This document shows, piece by piece, positions 53,369 to 63,392 of a stretch of DNA of 64,000 bases. The position numbers and the translations under genes were made by a program. The first letter of the stretch is position 1; every line of letters starts with the position of its first letter. The stretch is from positions 14,087,135 to 14,151,134 of the forward strand of contig CM037462.1 of assembly GCA_021014325.1 (NCBI GenBank), given 5' to 3'. The notes below the pieces were generated by a model. The model ran no database searches. It saw only the letters and a program-made list of their open reading frames with translations, and was not told the DNA's origin. The stretch is from Plazaster borealis (taxonomy: Eukaryota > Echinodermata > Asteroidea > Forcipulatida > Labidiasteridae).

Positions 53369-54073
53369 GTGTACATGGTGTCTCTTATCTGTCCTTGCAC
53401 TGCACCTGTTGGAAAATCTCCCCCCTTCCCCACTGTCAATAATACCTGTTGCCATTGTTGTGAAGAGAATGTGAATTTAATCAGGTTATTGGAATATACC
53501 GGTAAGTTATACGTAATATTCATACTTGAAGTCAAACTAAACTTGATTAAGTCCACACCACGTCTCTTTACAATAATAGCAGGCGAAACTAATCACACTC
53601 AGACGCTCAGATTCAGCCTCGCTACCATGGGCAGCGCGCCGTATCGATACCTCTCGTCACAAACCCCTGGAAAGGTTGTACTAAAAAAACCCACGGGCGA
53701 GCAAGGCATGTTGGGGAAAAAATGGCGCGGCGAGATCGATCACCCCTGGGAACGAAGTTGGCTCAGACTTCTCCGGAGCGACGTACAAAGCTTTTTGTAC
53801 AAACCCGTCGCCATAGTAATAGCTCCTAATGTTCTAATTATCTTTTTCGATTTTAAAGTGCAGTGGAATGTTGACATGTCTCCTCTCTATCTAATTTGTA
53901 AACAGGGCTGTTTTGTACATTTTCTGATGAGCATTGTTCACTTTGTTTTTGTTTTTGTTGTGATTGTTATCTTTGTGTTTTTTAAGGACCCCGATGGAAA
54001 TAACGTGTGTTTAATCAGCTTTTTGGGCTATCCTTTGCTTTTAATCTGTTTACTTGTATTGTATTTTCCATGA
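53369..54073 (+). other. Long composite open frame, probably not a gene
   Basis: This 234-codon frame is the longest in the window. Its middle (from 53583, after CAATAATAGCAG) would continue exon 5 in phase 1 as GETNHTQTLRFSLATMGSAP, and the end is hydrophobic (VHFVFVFVVIVIFVFF), superficially like a membrane anchor. However, the hydrophobic end lies in a T-rich LINE 3' tail, and the part around CCCTGGGAACGAAGTTGGCT is a phrase I associate with repeats in many invertebrate genomes. A membrane-anchoring last exon is not excluded but is unsupported. Confidence 0.2.
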
Positions 54074-54112
54074 TGCTTGATTTTGATGCCGAATAGAATA
54101 ATAATAATAATA
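53880..54112 (+). repeat. LINE 3' end with (AAT)n tail
   Basis: GGACCCCGATGGAAATAA, GGGCTATCCTTTGC and TTGTATTGTATTTTCC lead into AATAGAATAATAATAATAAT. This is the layout of a non-LTR retroelement 3' UTR on the plus strand. Confidence 0.65.
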
Positions 54113-54195
54113 CATTGGTTTTGATGTTGATATTGATATTGGTTTAGGTATTGCTTTGTTGTGACGAAGAGCAGCTGCAGGAGTCGTTTGAACTA

Positions 54196-54398
54196 GACCT
54201 TGTTTCTCAGAGCTGCTTGTATAAGCAGAACATTTTGCTTTGCAATGTTCTGCTATTAGGCAAAAATAAGCATTACCAGCTACAGAAATTGTGCTTGTGA
54301 CATGGTATTTTGAATGGTAACCATTTTCTGGTGCGCATGATTTTGTTGTGCTTAGGCACTTTATTGGTCAAGCAGCTCTGTGGATTTGTGTCCCTGGG
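54196..54398. repeat. Family H MITE, copy H7 (degenerate)
   Basis: TCAGAGCTGCTTGTATAAGC at the left and GTCAAGCAGCTCTGTGGATT at the right, with the usual TAAGCATTACCAGC interior. Confidence 0.7.
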
Positions 54399-54456
54399 CC
54401 AATTTCTGGGCACTGTGTACCGGTACCGTTTGCTCAACACAAGGCCCGCCAGTGCC

Positions 54457-54768
54457 TTAAAGGCATCGTACATCGATAGCGTTTTTGAGATATTGCCGAA
54501 AATCTGGAGCAGTTATGTCCACGCGGGATGAATAATCTGCATTGGAATACACACTCTGAGAAGCGTTATGCGTAGGCATAACGCTTTTCAGATTCAAATG
54601 TTTTTGGGGATAAAAAGTAATATATTTTTCCATAACCGCAGTACTTCGAAGTGAAAAGATTCTCAAAATGCATTTTACTATACAAAGCTGCTGTACTTCT
54701 TATCAAGTAAGTTTGTGTTGTCATTAATTATCAGAGTCATTACCAAACGTGTACGATGCCTATTTAAT
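54457..54768 (-). repeat. Hybrid A/B TTAA element, copy B9
   Basis: It has a left end of family A type (TTAAAGGCATCGTACA), an interior of family B (AATCTGGAGCAGTTATG, GCGTTATGCGTAGGCATAAC) and a right end of A type (GTGTACGATGCC). The outer part of B is missing on the left. Confidence 0.75.
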
Positions 54769-54904
54769 TAAGATACGTCCAAAAGATGATTAGTTTTCGA
54801 TTTTCTTTTGTTTGTAAAAACTGAAAGTGAAAAACAACACATGAAACAGTTATGTTCTAGGTTGTTCTGTTTCTAATCACAATGCTTGTGGGAATGTCAA
54901 TACG

Positions 54905-55750
54905 CATTCAAACCGAGGACTTTAACAAAAGGGATCCGGGGAAAAGGTGTACCGAGGACGTCCTCGCTTTGATTTTCGTGTAGAAAACCAATGGGGACAA
55001 TGGGAGAACAAAGGGGTTTTATCGGTATATACACCATTTACAAACCTGTGTGTCCTTACACACGCCAACTTACGGAGTACTTTAGAACAATGCTAGCCCA
55101 CAAGGTTTTATTTGTTCAAGTGCTACCCACAGAGGATTTCTTCAGAAAAGGGAATAATAGAACAATAGAAGTACCCCGTAACTGCCATATGTAAAGGTGT
55201 TTGTGTGAGCGTGTCTATCCATTGAAACCGAGGACTTTAACAAAAGGGATCCGGGTGTTTGACAGAGCGAGGACGTCCTCGCTTCGTTTTCGTGTACAAA
55301 CCCAATGGGGACGTCGCTAAAAAAGTATGTCCAAACAATGGGAGGACAAAGAGAAGTCCTCGATTAGCGGGATTCACAAACGTCTGTGTGTGTGGGGGGG
55401 GGGGGATAGGTATACACATTCAAACCGGGGACCTATAACAAAAGGGGCCAATAGGGTCCTCGGTTGGGTAAATGTCCCCAGTTGGAGAGGGTGTACAAAA
55501 CCAATGGGGACTTCGCAAAGTCCAAACAATAGGAGAACAAAGGGGTGTCCTCGGTTTACACCATTTACAAACCTGTGTGTGGGGGGAGGGAAGGAGTGTG
55601 TGTTTGCTCATAGTCGGTACCTTAGTGAGATCGAGGACAAAACATAAAAAAGGGAAAACGAAATGTCTCCATAAAATTCTAAAAAGCGGGGTGCTCGCCA
55701 CAATAAATTTGGTGTACAAAATCTACGGGAAGATGTTAGCCCTGGTGGGA
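54905..55750 (+). repeat. Tandem/dispersed repeat block with AAACCGAGGACTTTAACAAA units
   Basis: Three to four units start AAACCGAGGACTTTAACAAA or AAACCGGGGACC and continue with GAGGACGTCCTCG, CAATGGGGAC and CACAAACCTGTGTG. The last part (GGTACCTTAGTGAG, AGCGGGGTGCTC) is the complement of 11.82-11.92 kb. Two 100-130 codon open frames here are repeat translations. Confidence 0.75.
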
Positions 55751-55769
55751 CGCCAGACGAAATACTTTC

Positions 55770-55880
55770 GCAGGATACTCACCACCATTTCCATCTTTAT
55801 AACAAGTAAGCTTTTGGATAAAAATAACACAATTTTTTTTCCGGGGTCATTATCAAAGTAAGATCCTCCCTTTAACGAGT
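55770..55880 (+). repeat. Fragment of the element also at 52.64-52.79 kb
   Basis: CAGGATACTCACCACCATTT, TATAACAAGTAAGCTTTTGG and GGGGTCATTATCAAAGTAAG. Confidence 0.55.
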
Positions 55881-55929
55881 TGTCTACAAGTCTGACGTGT
55901 GTAAAGCCTTCACCCACTGATTGCGTAGA
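55872..55929 (+). repeat. Left copy of a direct duplication flanking A12
   Basis: CTTTAACGAGTTGTCTACAA and GTCTGACGTGTGTAAAGC reappear unchanged at 56319-56376, on the other side of family A copy A12. Confidence 0.95.
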
Positions 55930-55950
55930 ATATCATAGGCCTATCTTATA

Positions 55951-56323
55951 TAAAGGTATCGTACACGTTTGGTAATGACTCAAAACAAATATTAGCATAA
56001 AAACTTACTTGGTAACAAGCAACGGAGAGCTGTTGATAGTATAAAACATTGTAGGAAACGACTCCCTCTGAAGTAACGTAGTTTTTGAGAAAGAGGTAAT
56101 TTCTCACTAAAATAATAAAAACTTCTTGCAAGAAGTCTTTATTCCTATCTGAAAGCACACAAATTTGTACAACAAGGGTGTTTTTTCTTTCATCATTTTC
56201 TTGCGACTTCGATGACCAATTGAGCCCAAATTTTCACAGGCTTGTTATTTTATGCATATGTTGGGATACACCAAGTGAGAACACTGGTCTTTGACAATTT
56301 CCAAACGTGTTCAGTGCCTTTAA
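55951..56323 (-). repeat. Family A TTAA element, copy A12
   Basis: TAAAGGTATCGTACACG to GTGTTCAGTGCCTTTAA, centre ACTTCTTGCAAGAAGTC. It is sandwiched between the two copies of the 58-bp duplication. Confidence 0.92.
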
Positions 56324-56376
56324 CGAGTTGTCTACAAGTCTGACGTGTGTAAAGCCTTCACCCACTGATTGCGTAA
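56319..56376 (+). repeat. Right copy of the direct duplication flanking A12
   Basis: It shares the last bases of A12 (CTTTAA) and then about 52 bases identical to the left copy, to GATTGCGTA. Confidence 0.95.
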
Positions 56377-56828
56377 AATGTCACATCTTATTAAGGACGA
56401 AGAGGAAGAATGTTGACGAGACGAGACAATGTCTTCAAACAGAGAGATAAACTTGAACTTTTAAAAATGTCAAATGCTGTAGTATGGAGCGTGTGTCATT
56501 TAATTACCGTGCCTATAAAAACAAATATCTAATTTAGCCAGCAGGAATTTGTGTTCATGTGGAAAGTTGTTGCATCAGTGTACATGGCTTAGGACAAACA
56601 TTATATTCGTCGATTGTCCTCACAGCGTAAGCAAAAATGCTAAAGGGATAGGGGCTCTAGGTTTTTGGGGTGATTGCAGGTCATTCCTCATGTGCTATAC
56701 GTTTGTCAGCCATGCTGACAAGCTTTTCCATAGGTTAAGAGGGTTTGTTTTGCTTTGTTTTAATTTTTAATTTTTTTTATATCTAAGTATGTTGTTAATA
56801 CTGTCCAGGTATTGCCTGGGTTAATTTA
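56377..56828. other. Sequence without assigned features
   Basis: A T-rich end at 56.75-56.83 kb may be a retroelement tail. No exon was recognised. Confidence 0.35.
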
Positions 56829-57201
56829 TTAAAGGAACATTACAGAATTGGTTTTTGCTAACAAAACAGTTGCTGGCAGTGTAAGCACTTTATATAATCC
56901 ACCATATACATAAACTGACAAACCTAGAAGTTTGAGATCGATCGGCCATCTGGGTCACGAGAAAATAGTGAAAAACCGATTACACATTTGTATGTGTTAT
57001 ACAATGCATGAATAAAACGCTCATGAGCGATAAACTCCAATCGGAAATTAGTTTTATTTATTTCTCACCAAATATGGCATTTCAGACACAAATATTTCTC
57101 GGGATGTTTTCTACTATCATCATCATTAGACCGTGTAAGTTTTATGTAAATGTGTGATCTTAAAGATAATTTTAATTACCAGTTCTGTAACGTTCCTTTA
57201 A
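56829..57201 (+). repeat. Family C TTAA element, copy C3
   Basis: TTAAAGGAACATTACAGAAT to TCTGTAACGTTCCTTTAA, complete, in inverse orientation to C1. Confidence 0.92.
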
Positions 57202-57500
57202 GCTTATTTGTATAAACCATTTTGAGAAAGGATTCCCTTCGAAATGCTTTGGATATTTTTTCAACCCCCAAAATTCGAGTCTGAAATACGATTCATGCAT
57301 AAATCGTTTCTCAGATTAGTTCGCGAATGCTGCGGCGGTTGGTACCCATCTGTCACCTCGCTATTAAAACGTGGATGGATTCGACGTACTTGTGAAAATA
57401 CTGTGACTGTTTTTTGCTGTTTTCTCAGAAAGCAGACACTTTATTCAGCTGAAACTTTCACACGTGACTTTTATTGTATCTCTCTTTATAATTTTGCCTA
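57202..57500. repeat. Dispersed repeat W, copy 2
   Basis: GGTTGGTACCCATCTGTCAC, TCGACGTACTTGTGAAAATA and TTCAGCTGAAACTTTCACAC match 44.82-45.03 kb. Confidence 0.7.
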
Positions 57501-57597
57501 TTAAAGGCACTGTACACGTTTGGTAATTACTCAAAATATATATTAGCATAAAAACTGACTTGGTAACGAGCAACGGAGAGCTGTTGATAGTATAACA
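57501..57597 (-). repeat. Family A left-end fragment, copy A13
   Basis: TTAAAGGCACTGTACACG to GCTGTTGATAGTATAA, cut after 97 bases and followed 13 bases later by the complete copy A14 in the same orientation. Confidence 0.9.
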
Positions 57598-57609
57598 AAC
57601 TATTTTTGC

Positions 57610-57983
57610 TTAAAGGTATCGTACACGTTTGGTAATGACTCAAAACAAATATTAGCATAAAAACTTAGTTGGTAACAAGCAACGGAGAGCTGTTGATAGT
57701 ATAAAACATTGTGAGAAACGACTCGCTCTGAAGTAACGTAGTTTTTGAGAAAGAGGTAATTTCTCACTAAAATAATAAAAACTTCTTGCAAGAAGTTTGT
57801 ATTCCTATCTGAAAGCACACAAATTTGTACAACTAGGGTGTTTTTTCTTTCATCATTTTTTTGCAACTTCGATGACCAATTGAGCCCAAATTTTCACAAG
57901 CTTGTTATTTTATGCATATGTTGGGATACACTAAATGAGAACACTGGTCTTTGACAATTACCAAACGTGTACGATGCCTTTAA
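57610..57983 (-). repeat. Family A TTAA element, copy A14
   Basis: A full copy from TTAAAGGTATCGTACACG to GTGTACGATGCCTTTAA, centre ACTTCTTGCAAGAAGT. Confidence 0.93.
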
Positions 57984-58025
57984 GCATTACGTTGACAAAA
58001 ATCAGTCTATATGAACCTACATAAG

Positions 58026-58412
58026 CAGGACACCGTACACGTTTGATAATTGGAACCCGCTGTTTGTTTCAATCCTACATAATTGTCGATGTGTACCATA
58101 AACTAACCTGTGAAAAATTTATTTCAAAAGGTGGTAGCGTTTTTGAAATATTCCCAAAAATCTGGAGCGGTTATGTCCACGCCGGAAGAATAATCTGCAA
58201 TTGGAATACACAATCTGAGAAGCGTTACTGCAGTAACGCTTCTCAGATTTAAATTTTGGGGGATAAAATCTTTTTCCATTACCGCAGCTGCTTCAAAGTG
58301 AAAAGTCTCTCAAAATGCATTACACTATCCAAAGCTGCTGTACTTCTTAGGCCTACCAAGTAAGTTTTTATTGCCATTTCAGAGTCATTACCAAACGTAT
58401 ACAGACCCTTTA
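58026..58412 (-). repeat. Family B TTAA element, copy B10
   Basis: ACCGTACACGTTTGATAATT at the left, CAGACCCTTTAA at the right, centre GCGTTACTGCAGTAACGC. With the next 85 bases it forms a direct duplicate of B11 plus flank. Confidence 0.9.
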
Positions 58413-58497
58413 AATACATGTAGTTGACATTTATCGCTATAATTGCATGTATTTATAGGGCCGATGAGATCAAACAAGGTTATTTACTTGTCTTCCT
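58413..58497 (+). repeat. Direct duplicate of 59223-59305
   Basis: TTGACATTTATCGCTATAAT, TGCATGTATTTATAGGGC and GATCAAACAAGGTTATTTAC occur here and again at 59.23-59.30 kb in the same orientation. Confidence 0.92.
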
Positions 58498-59569
58498 CTG
58501 ATATTGGCCACAAGTGCCCCCCTATAGAAAGAAAATTGTGCACCCCTTGTACCCCCGTAAATGTTACTCTTAGTTCCCTGGGCGCTGGGGGGAAAACGCA
58601 GGGACAGACCATATGGGGGCGGGGCAATTATGGGAAAATAACGGTATACTCAAATGTTTAAAGAAGACAGACAAATGTTCAGTCGAACGATGGTACCTAC
58701 CTACGAGGGATGTACAAAGATGTGAGGAAAGTATTCAACCCCTTTCCATAATGTTGTGACCTGATAAATTGCCCTTGATCAGTGAAATTTATTTTCCAAA
58801 CTTGCCAGCCAGCGATCTATTGCAGCGATTGTCTTGAAGGGATTGTATACGTTGGGTAATTGGAACCCACTGTTTGTTTAAATTCTGTAGAGTTGCAGAT
58901 ATATACCATAAAACTAACCTGTGAAAATTTAATTTCAAAAGGTGGTAGCGTTTTTGATATATTGCCGAAAATCTGGAGCGGTTATGTCCACGCAGGAATA
59001 ATAATCTGCATATGGAATACACTATCTGAGATACCGGTACGTTACTGCAGCAACGCTTCTCAGATTCAAATATTTGGGGATAAAAAGTGATATATTTTTC
59101 CATAACCGCAGTGAAAAGTTTCAAAAAATATGCATTATACTATCCAAAGCTGCTGTACTTCTTGCCAAGTATAAGTTTTTATTGTCATTTCAGAGTCATT
59201 ACAAACGTATACAGACCCTTTAAACACATGCAATTGACATTTATCGCTATAATTGCATGTATTTATAGGGCAGATGAGATCAAACAAGGTTATTTACTGA
59301 TATTGATGTATTGTCGATGTCGTGTCACGAGACATCCTTTGTTAAACAACAACAGTCATGCTTTTAGGCGGGAAATTAATCTGATGTTGCTAGTGGCAAC
59401 ATCCTACATGTCACTGTGTTGATGTTTAGGGCATGAGTACTATTCATCGCTTTGCTTAGTTCTGGGAAAAGTACACGATCATTCAAAAAGGGACCAATTT
59501 CATGGAGCTGCTCAAGCGGACAAGTTTACAAACGAATTCTACTGGGCAAAAATGAGCATGGATATCAGT
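58494..59569 (-). repeat. Right arm of the 1.1 kb inverted duplication
   Basis: It carries the complement of 50190-51264 in reverse order, from GGCCACAAGTGCCCCCCTAT to CAAAAATGAGCATGGATATC. Family B copy B11 is inside. Confidence 0.9.
58834..59222 (-). repeat. Family B TTAA element, copy B11
   Basis: GGGATTGTATACGTTGGG to GTATACAGACCCTTTAA, centre CGTTACTGCAGCAACGC. It is the counterpart of B8. Confidence 0.9.
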
Positions 59570-59762
59570 CACAATCTGAGAAGCGTTACTGTCAGTAACG
59601 CTTCTCAGATTCAAATTTTGGGGGATAAAAAGTGATGTCTTTTTCCATAACCGCAGTACTTCGAAGTGAAAAGTTTCTCAAACTGCATTATACTATCCAA
59701 AGCTGCTGTACCTCTTACCAAATAAGTTTGTATTGCCATTCATTTTCAGAGTCAAACGTGGG
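59566..59762 (-). repeat. Family B right half, copy B12
   Basis: It begins at the central palindrome (CAATCTGAGAAGCGTTACTG) and continues to TTTTCAGAGTCA. The left half is replaced by the H8 fragment. Confidence 0.85.
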
Positions 59763-59916
59763 GTACAACGTAATAGTGATAGGTATAAATCATCTTGACA
59801 CAGTAAAGCTGCTTCAATTAATAAGCACATTCACAGTTTGTAAATACAGAGTTATTTACGCATAGAATTGTCAAAACAACCTTTAACAACTACTAACTTT
59901 GGAGGATGTTTAAATT
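59763..59916. other. Short unassigned interval
   Basis: Nothing recognised. Confidence 0.3.
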
Positions 59917-60310
59917 CAGGGTGTACTTTTGGTAATTACTCCACAAGTTAATTACCATAAAATATTAATTGGTGAAATAGCACTGAGAGCTGTTGATATT
60001 ATAAAACATTGCTAGAAACTACCCCCTTTGAAGTAACGTAGTTTTAGAGAAAAGGATAATTTTTCACCCATATATTTGAATCTGAGAAAGGCTTCAGGCA
60101 TTAAGCCTTTCTCAGGGGTCTGAAAGCACACAATTCTATGCAACTAGGCTGGGTTTTTTTCCCCTCTTTCCTTTCATTATTTTCTTGCAACTTCGATGAC
60201 CGATTGAGCCCAAATTTTCACAGGTTTGTTATGTTATGTATATGTCTGGATACACCAAGTGAGGATATACTGGTTTTTGACAACTACCAAAAGTATACCC
60301 TGCCTCTAAT
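59917..60310 (-). repeat. Family A-related element, copy A15 (diverged subfamily)
   Basis: CAGGGTGTACTTTTGGTAAT to AAAAGTATACCCTGCCTC, with the centre GAAAGGCTTCAGGCATTAAG as in A6. Confidence 0.85.
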
Positions 60311-60825
60311 CATGAATTTCAATTTACGAAGTGCATCCTATACCAAATGTGCTGTCAGTACATTTTTCTTCTAACTTTAACTCATTGACGGTGATTGAGT
60401 GATTTTGTTTTGTTATACAAATGCAGGATAAACAATGATTAATAAAATGTCAGAAATGGCAAGAGAGGGGAACAATTGTATTCTCTAGTTTTCAATGAAG
60501 ACACCATAAAACCAAAAATATGAAGAAAAGAAAAATGAATCATCAAATTTGAGCTGGTCACGCACTGAATAACACTTTGTTATTGATGGAATTTTTACTC
60601 GTTTATCCTCCTTCGGATTAAGTTAAGTCTAAATAACAACTAAGGTATAGGGGAAACTCTCTTCGCTCTTAGCATGCAGAATTGGTTACGTACAATTGGT
60701 AGGCCTGTACTGGTGTCAACTTATTCTATTTGAAAATAAATACTTGTCCTTCGGATGGTACATTAAGCCGTAGGTCCCGTGTACTAGGATTGGCAGAGAA
60801 CGCAAAATAACCCTGGGCCGATTTC
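60311..60825. other. Sequence without assigned features
   Basis: TCCTTCGGATGGTACATTAA with CCGTAGGTCCCGTGTACTAG (60.75-60.80 kb) resembles a SINE/LINE-associated phrase seen in many marine animals. No exon was seen. Confidence 0.4.
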
Positions 60826-60953
60826 ACAAAGAGGTAAGACTAGTCTTATCTGAAGTTAGGACCAGTAACTGGTCTTAACTTAAGACTAGTCCTGTCTCTT
60901 AGCATTGGCTAGGACTAGTCCTAAGTTAGGAAGAGGTTTGTGAAATCGACCAG
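60826..60953. repeat. Family J MITE, copy J2
   Basis: GGCCGATTTCACAAAGAGGT at the left and AGAGGTTTGTGAAATCGACC at the right, with AAGACTAGTC and GGACTAGTCC arms. Confidence 0.88.
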
Positions 60954-61009
60954 AACACTTATCGTGTAAGAGTAGGGTTAACCCCAGTGTTTCATATAGC
61001 TCATAATAG

Positions 61010-61104
61010 CAAGAACCCTTGTTGACAGGTTTCCTCAGGCTTGCAAGCTACAGTGATTAAGTTCACTTATGAGGGCAGAGGCATCCTTGGTTTCATTACC
61101 AGAA

Positions 61105-61136
<32 letters not shown>

Positions 61137-61138
61137 AA
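61010..61138 (+). repeat. SINE 3' part with (AAT)n tail
   Basis: GGTTTCCTCAGGCTTGCAAG, ATCCTTGGTTTCATTACCAG and about ten AAT units. It is the plus-strand 3' end of the SINE family at 13.66-14.06 kb. Confidence 0.75.
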
Positions 61139-61639
61139 TGTATTATTTTTCGAACATAACCGAAATGATCATACTTTTCACGAGTTATGTCCAAAACACA
61201 TTATCTCATTTCGGTAAATAATAAACTACTTTGAAGCAAAATGACTGAACAAATTGCGGTCTTCTCCGCCCACTCCAAAGAAAATGTCATTCTAGGAAAA
61301 TGTTGTCAATATTTTCATTCACTTTTCGAATTTTCTTTAGAGAGCTAATCGAAAACGGGTAAACAGGCTCTTGACGTAGGTATACATCTCTTGAAAATTA
61401 TTGTTCTCAAATTACGGCCTTGAATTATTTATGTTTAGATAATGGAACTTGGTCTTTAGAATTTTGCTATTCAATAATGTATCGTTTGCTTCAGCGTAAG
61501 TCATTAATCATTTGCAAATAAATTTAGTGGATAATTCTCGTAATAGTTTGTAAAGTCTGTAACCGTGAAACAAAGCCCAATCGAACCAACAATTTTGTTA
61601 ATGGTTTTATACGGGATTGGTAAGGATAGGCCTACAAAA
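61139..61639. other. Sequence without assigned features
   Basis: AT-rich with one short inverted pair (TATTATTTTTCGAACATAAC... and GGTAAATAATAAACTACTT). No exon was seen. Confidence 0.35.
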
Positions 61640-62003
61640 CATAATTGTTAAATTTTAGTCTGAAAGCTAACTGCTTATGAAGTTTATAGAACCATTTCTC
61701 TTAAATATTTACCTCTGAAATGAAGTCATTATTTTGAAAAAAATGTATCTGAAAACCTTAAAAAACGCAACAGCTGATTTCGGTGGTTACAACCAAAATT
61801 AGGGATTAGGCCTAATGTGTTTACAATGCTGAACAATCGTGCATGGTTGTCCACTATTTTCTTCAGACTCACACAACGGATTAAGCCCAAATTTTCACAG
61901 GTTTGTTACCGGTATATCATGTATATGGTTGACCACACAAAACATGAACACTATCTGCGGCTATTTTGTCAGCTACACCAATCCTGTATATTAATGCCTT
62001 TAA
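61640..62003 (-). repeat. Family G TTAA element, copy G2
   Basis: CGCAACAGCTGATTTCGG, ATATGGTTGACCACACAAAA and ATCCTGTATATTAATGCC are complements of G1. Its terminal TTAA (62000-62003) is shared with D1. Confidence 0.7.
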
Positions 62004-62322
62004 AGGGACACGTTGCCTTGGATCGGGCGAGTTGGTCTATAAAACGCATTTGTATAACCGTTTGTTATCAGATGCATATGGTTTATAAGATGTTTTAAAA
62101 GTAGAATACAATGATCCACAAAACTATGTCTCTAAATTGCGTGGTTTTCCTTTAACATCGTGAACAAACACGGTCGGCCATTTTGTGGAGTCAAATTTTT
62201 GACTTGGATCGTTGTATTCTACTTTTATAACGTCTTTCTAACCATATGCATTTTATAACAAACGGTTACAAACGCTTTTTTTTTAGACCAACTCGTCCGA
62301 TCCAAGGCAACGTGTCCCTTGA
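62000..62322. repeat. Family D palindromic element, copy D1
   Basis: TTAAAGGGACACGTTGCCTT at the left and AAGGCAACGTGTCCCTT at the right. The arms extend through AAAAGTAGAATACAATGATC and its complement, around GGTCGGCCATTTTGTGG. I recall very similar elements from a sea-star genome (unchecked). Confidence 0.9.
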
Positions 62323-62751
62323 AGCTTTTGGTCGAAACACTCCCAGGTTTCCGTCCCTCCGGCCTCACCGACCTCGCGAAAACGACCGGGGCAGGGTGAT
62401 AAAAACACACCCCTGCACTGACTGCCACAACCTTGGCAATCAACGAGCAATGCCGCCGCTCCGTGTAAGCATTTTCCCGCCAATCGATGGTGGACCAATA
62501 TCTGATCCTGCATGCTATAGTGACTGCTCATAAATGTTTCACGATCAAAGGGTTTGAATTTGAGATTACTCTCAGATTAAGCTCGCGTTTATTTGAATAT
62601 TTCAGCAAGATTGATTTAAAAAAACAAAGACATATTGACCATCTTGGAATTAAATTGTGCAGTCAAACAGACGCGGAGTGTTATTGCATGAACTTATCTA
62701 TTATTTCAAGCGTCATGTGGGAAAAACAAAACATATATCATTAAAACACAA
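62323..62751. other. G+C-rich segment open on both strands, unassigned
   Basis: 62.33-62.53 kb is unusually G+C-rich and open on both strands for about 65-80 codons (plus: LEAFGRNTPRFPSLRPHRPR; minus: ILVHHRLAGKCLHGAAALLV). No domain was recognised and splice sites are weak. Confidence 0.3.
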
Positions 62752-63133
62752 AGACAACATTGATAATTGCCAGACCAGTCTCCGCACTGTATGTGATCCA
62801 CCAGTGCATGAAATAACAAACCTGTGAAAGTTAAAGCCCGCAGTTGCTCATCGGAGTCACGAAAAAATAGTGGCGCCAAAAAAAACCAACCTTAGCCTAT
62901 ATGTGTGCACTGTTTTCAAACATTGGGCTTTGGGCTCGCAAGATCAAACCTAATTGTTTTATTAATTTCTCAAAAACTGTGGCATTTCAAGCAAAAATAA
63001 TTATTTCAAAGGAAGTTTGTTTGTTCATTTGTTGTTTGTTTCCACCATGACCATCTTTGTACCATGTGAGTTACGTGCAAATCTGGGATTTCTATTTCAA
63101 ATCTTAATACCAATGTTGAGCACATCCTTTAAG
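62752..63133 (+). repeat. Family E/F-related element
   Basis: TTGATAATTGCCAGACCAGT, TGAAATAACAAACCTGTGAA and TCATCGGAGTCACGAAAAAA through CCATGTGAGTTACGTGCAAA to GAGCACATCCTTTAAG. Confidence 0.65.
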
Positions 63134-63392
63134 CTAAAACAGTAGAGTTACCAGTTGAGGAAGGGGCGGGAGCCCCCCCCCATCAGAAATCTACCCCTTG
63201 CCCCCCCCCCCCACGAGATCGGGGGATATACAAGAACAAATAAATGGTTAGATACATTGAAAGGCCCCCATCCCCCCAACCCCCAACCCCCAATCTTTGC
63301 CCCCGCTTGCCACCCCAATGAAAATGTCCAGGAGCTAAATGAAAAATTCGTTGTAACAATATTCGAACAATGAGTTTGTTTCCTTCAAGCGT
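63134..63392. other. C-rich low-complexity interval
   Basis: Several poly-C tracts (63.17, 63.20 and 63.27 kb). The open frames on both strands follow them and are not genes. Confidence 0.5.

Noticed and set aside
53369..54073. 234-codon open frame as a membrane-anchored terminal exon of the lectin gene
   Set aside because: A phase-1 acceptor at 53582 and a hydrophobic end are tempting, but the hydrophobic end falls in a T-rich LINE 3' tail with an (AAT)n end, the middle resembles repeat DNA, and no stop-proximal exon features support it. Kept only as a low-confidence entry.
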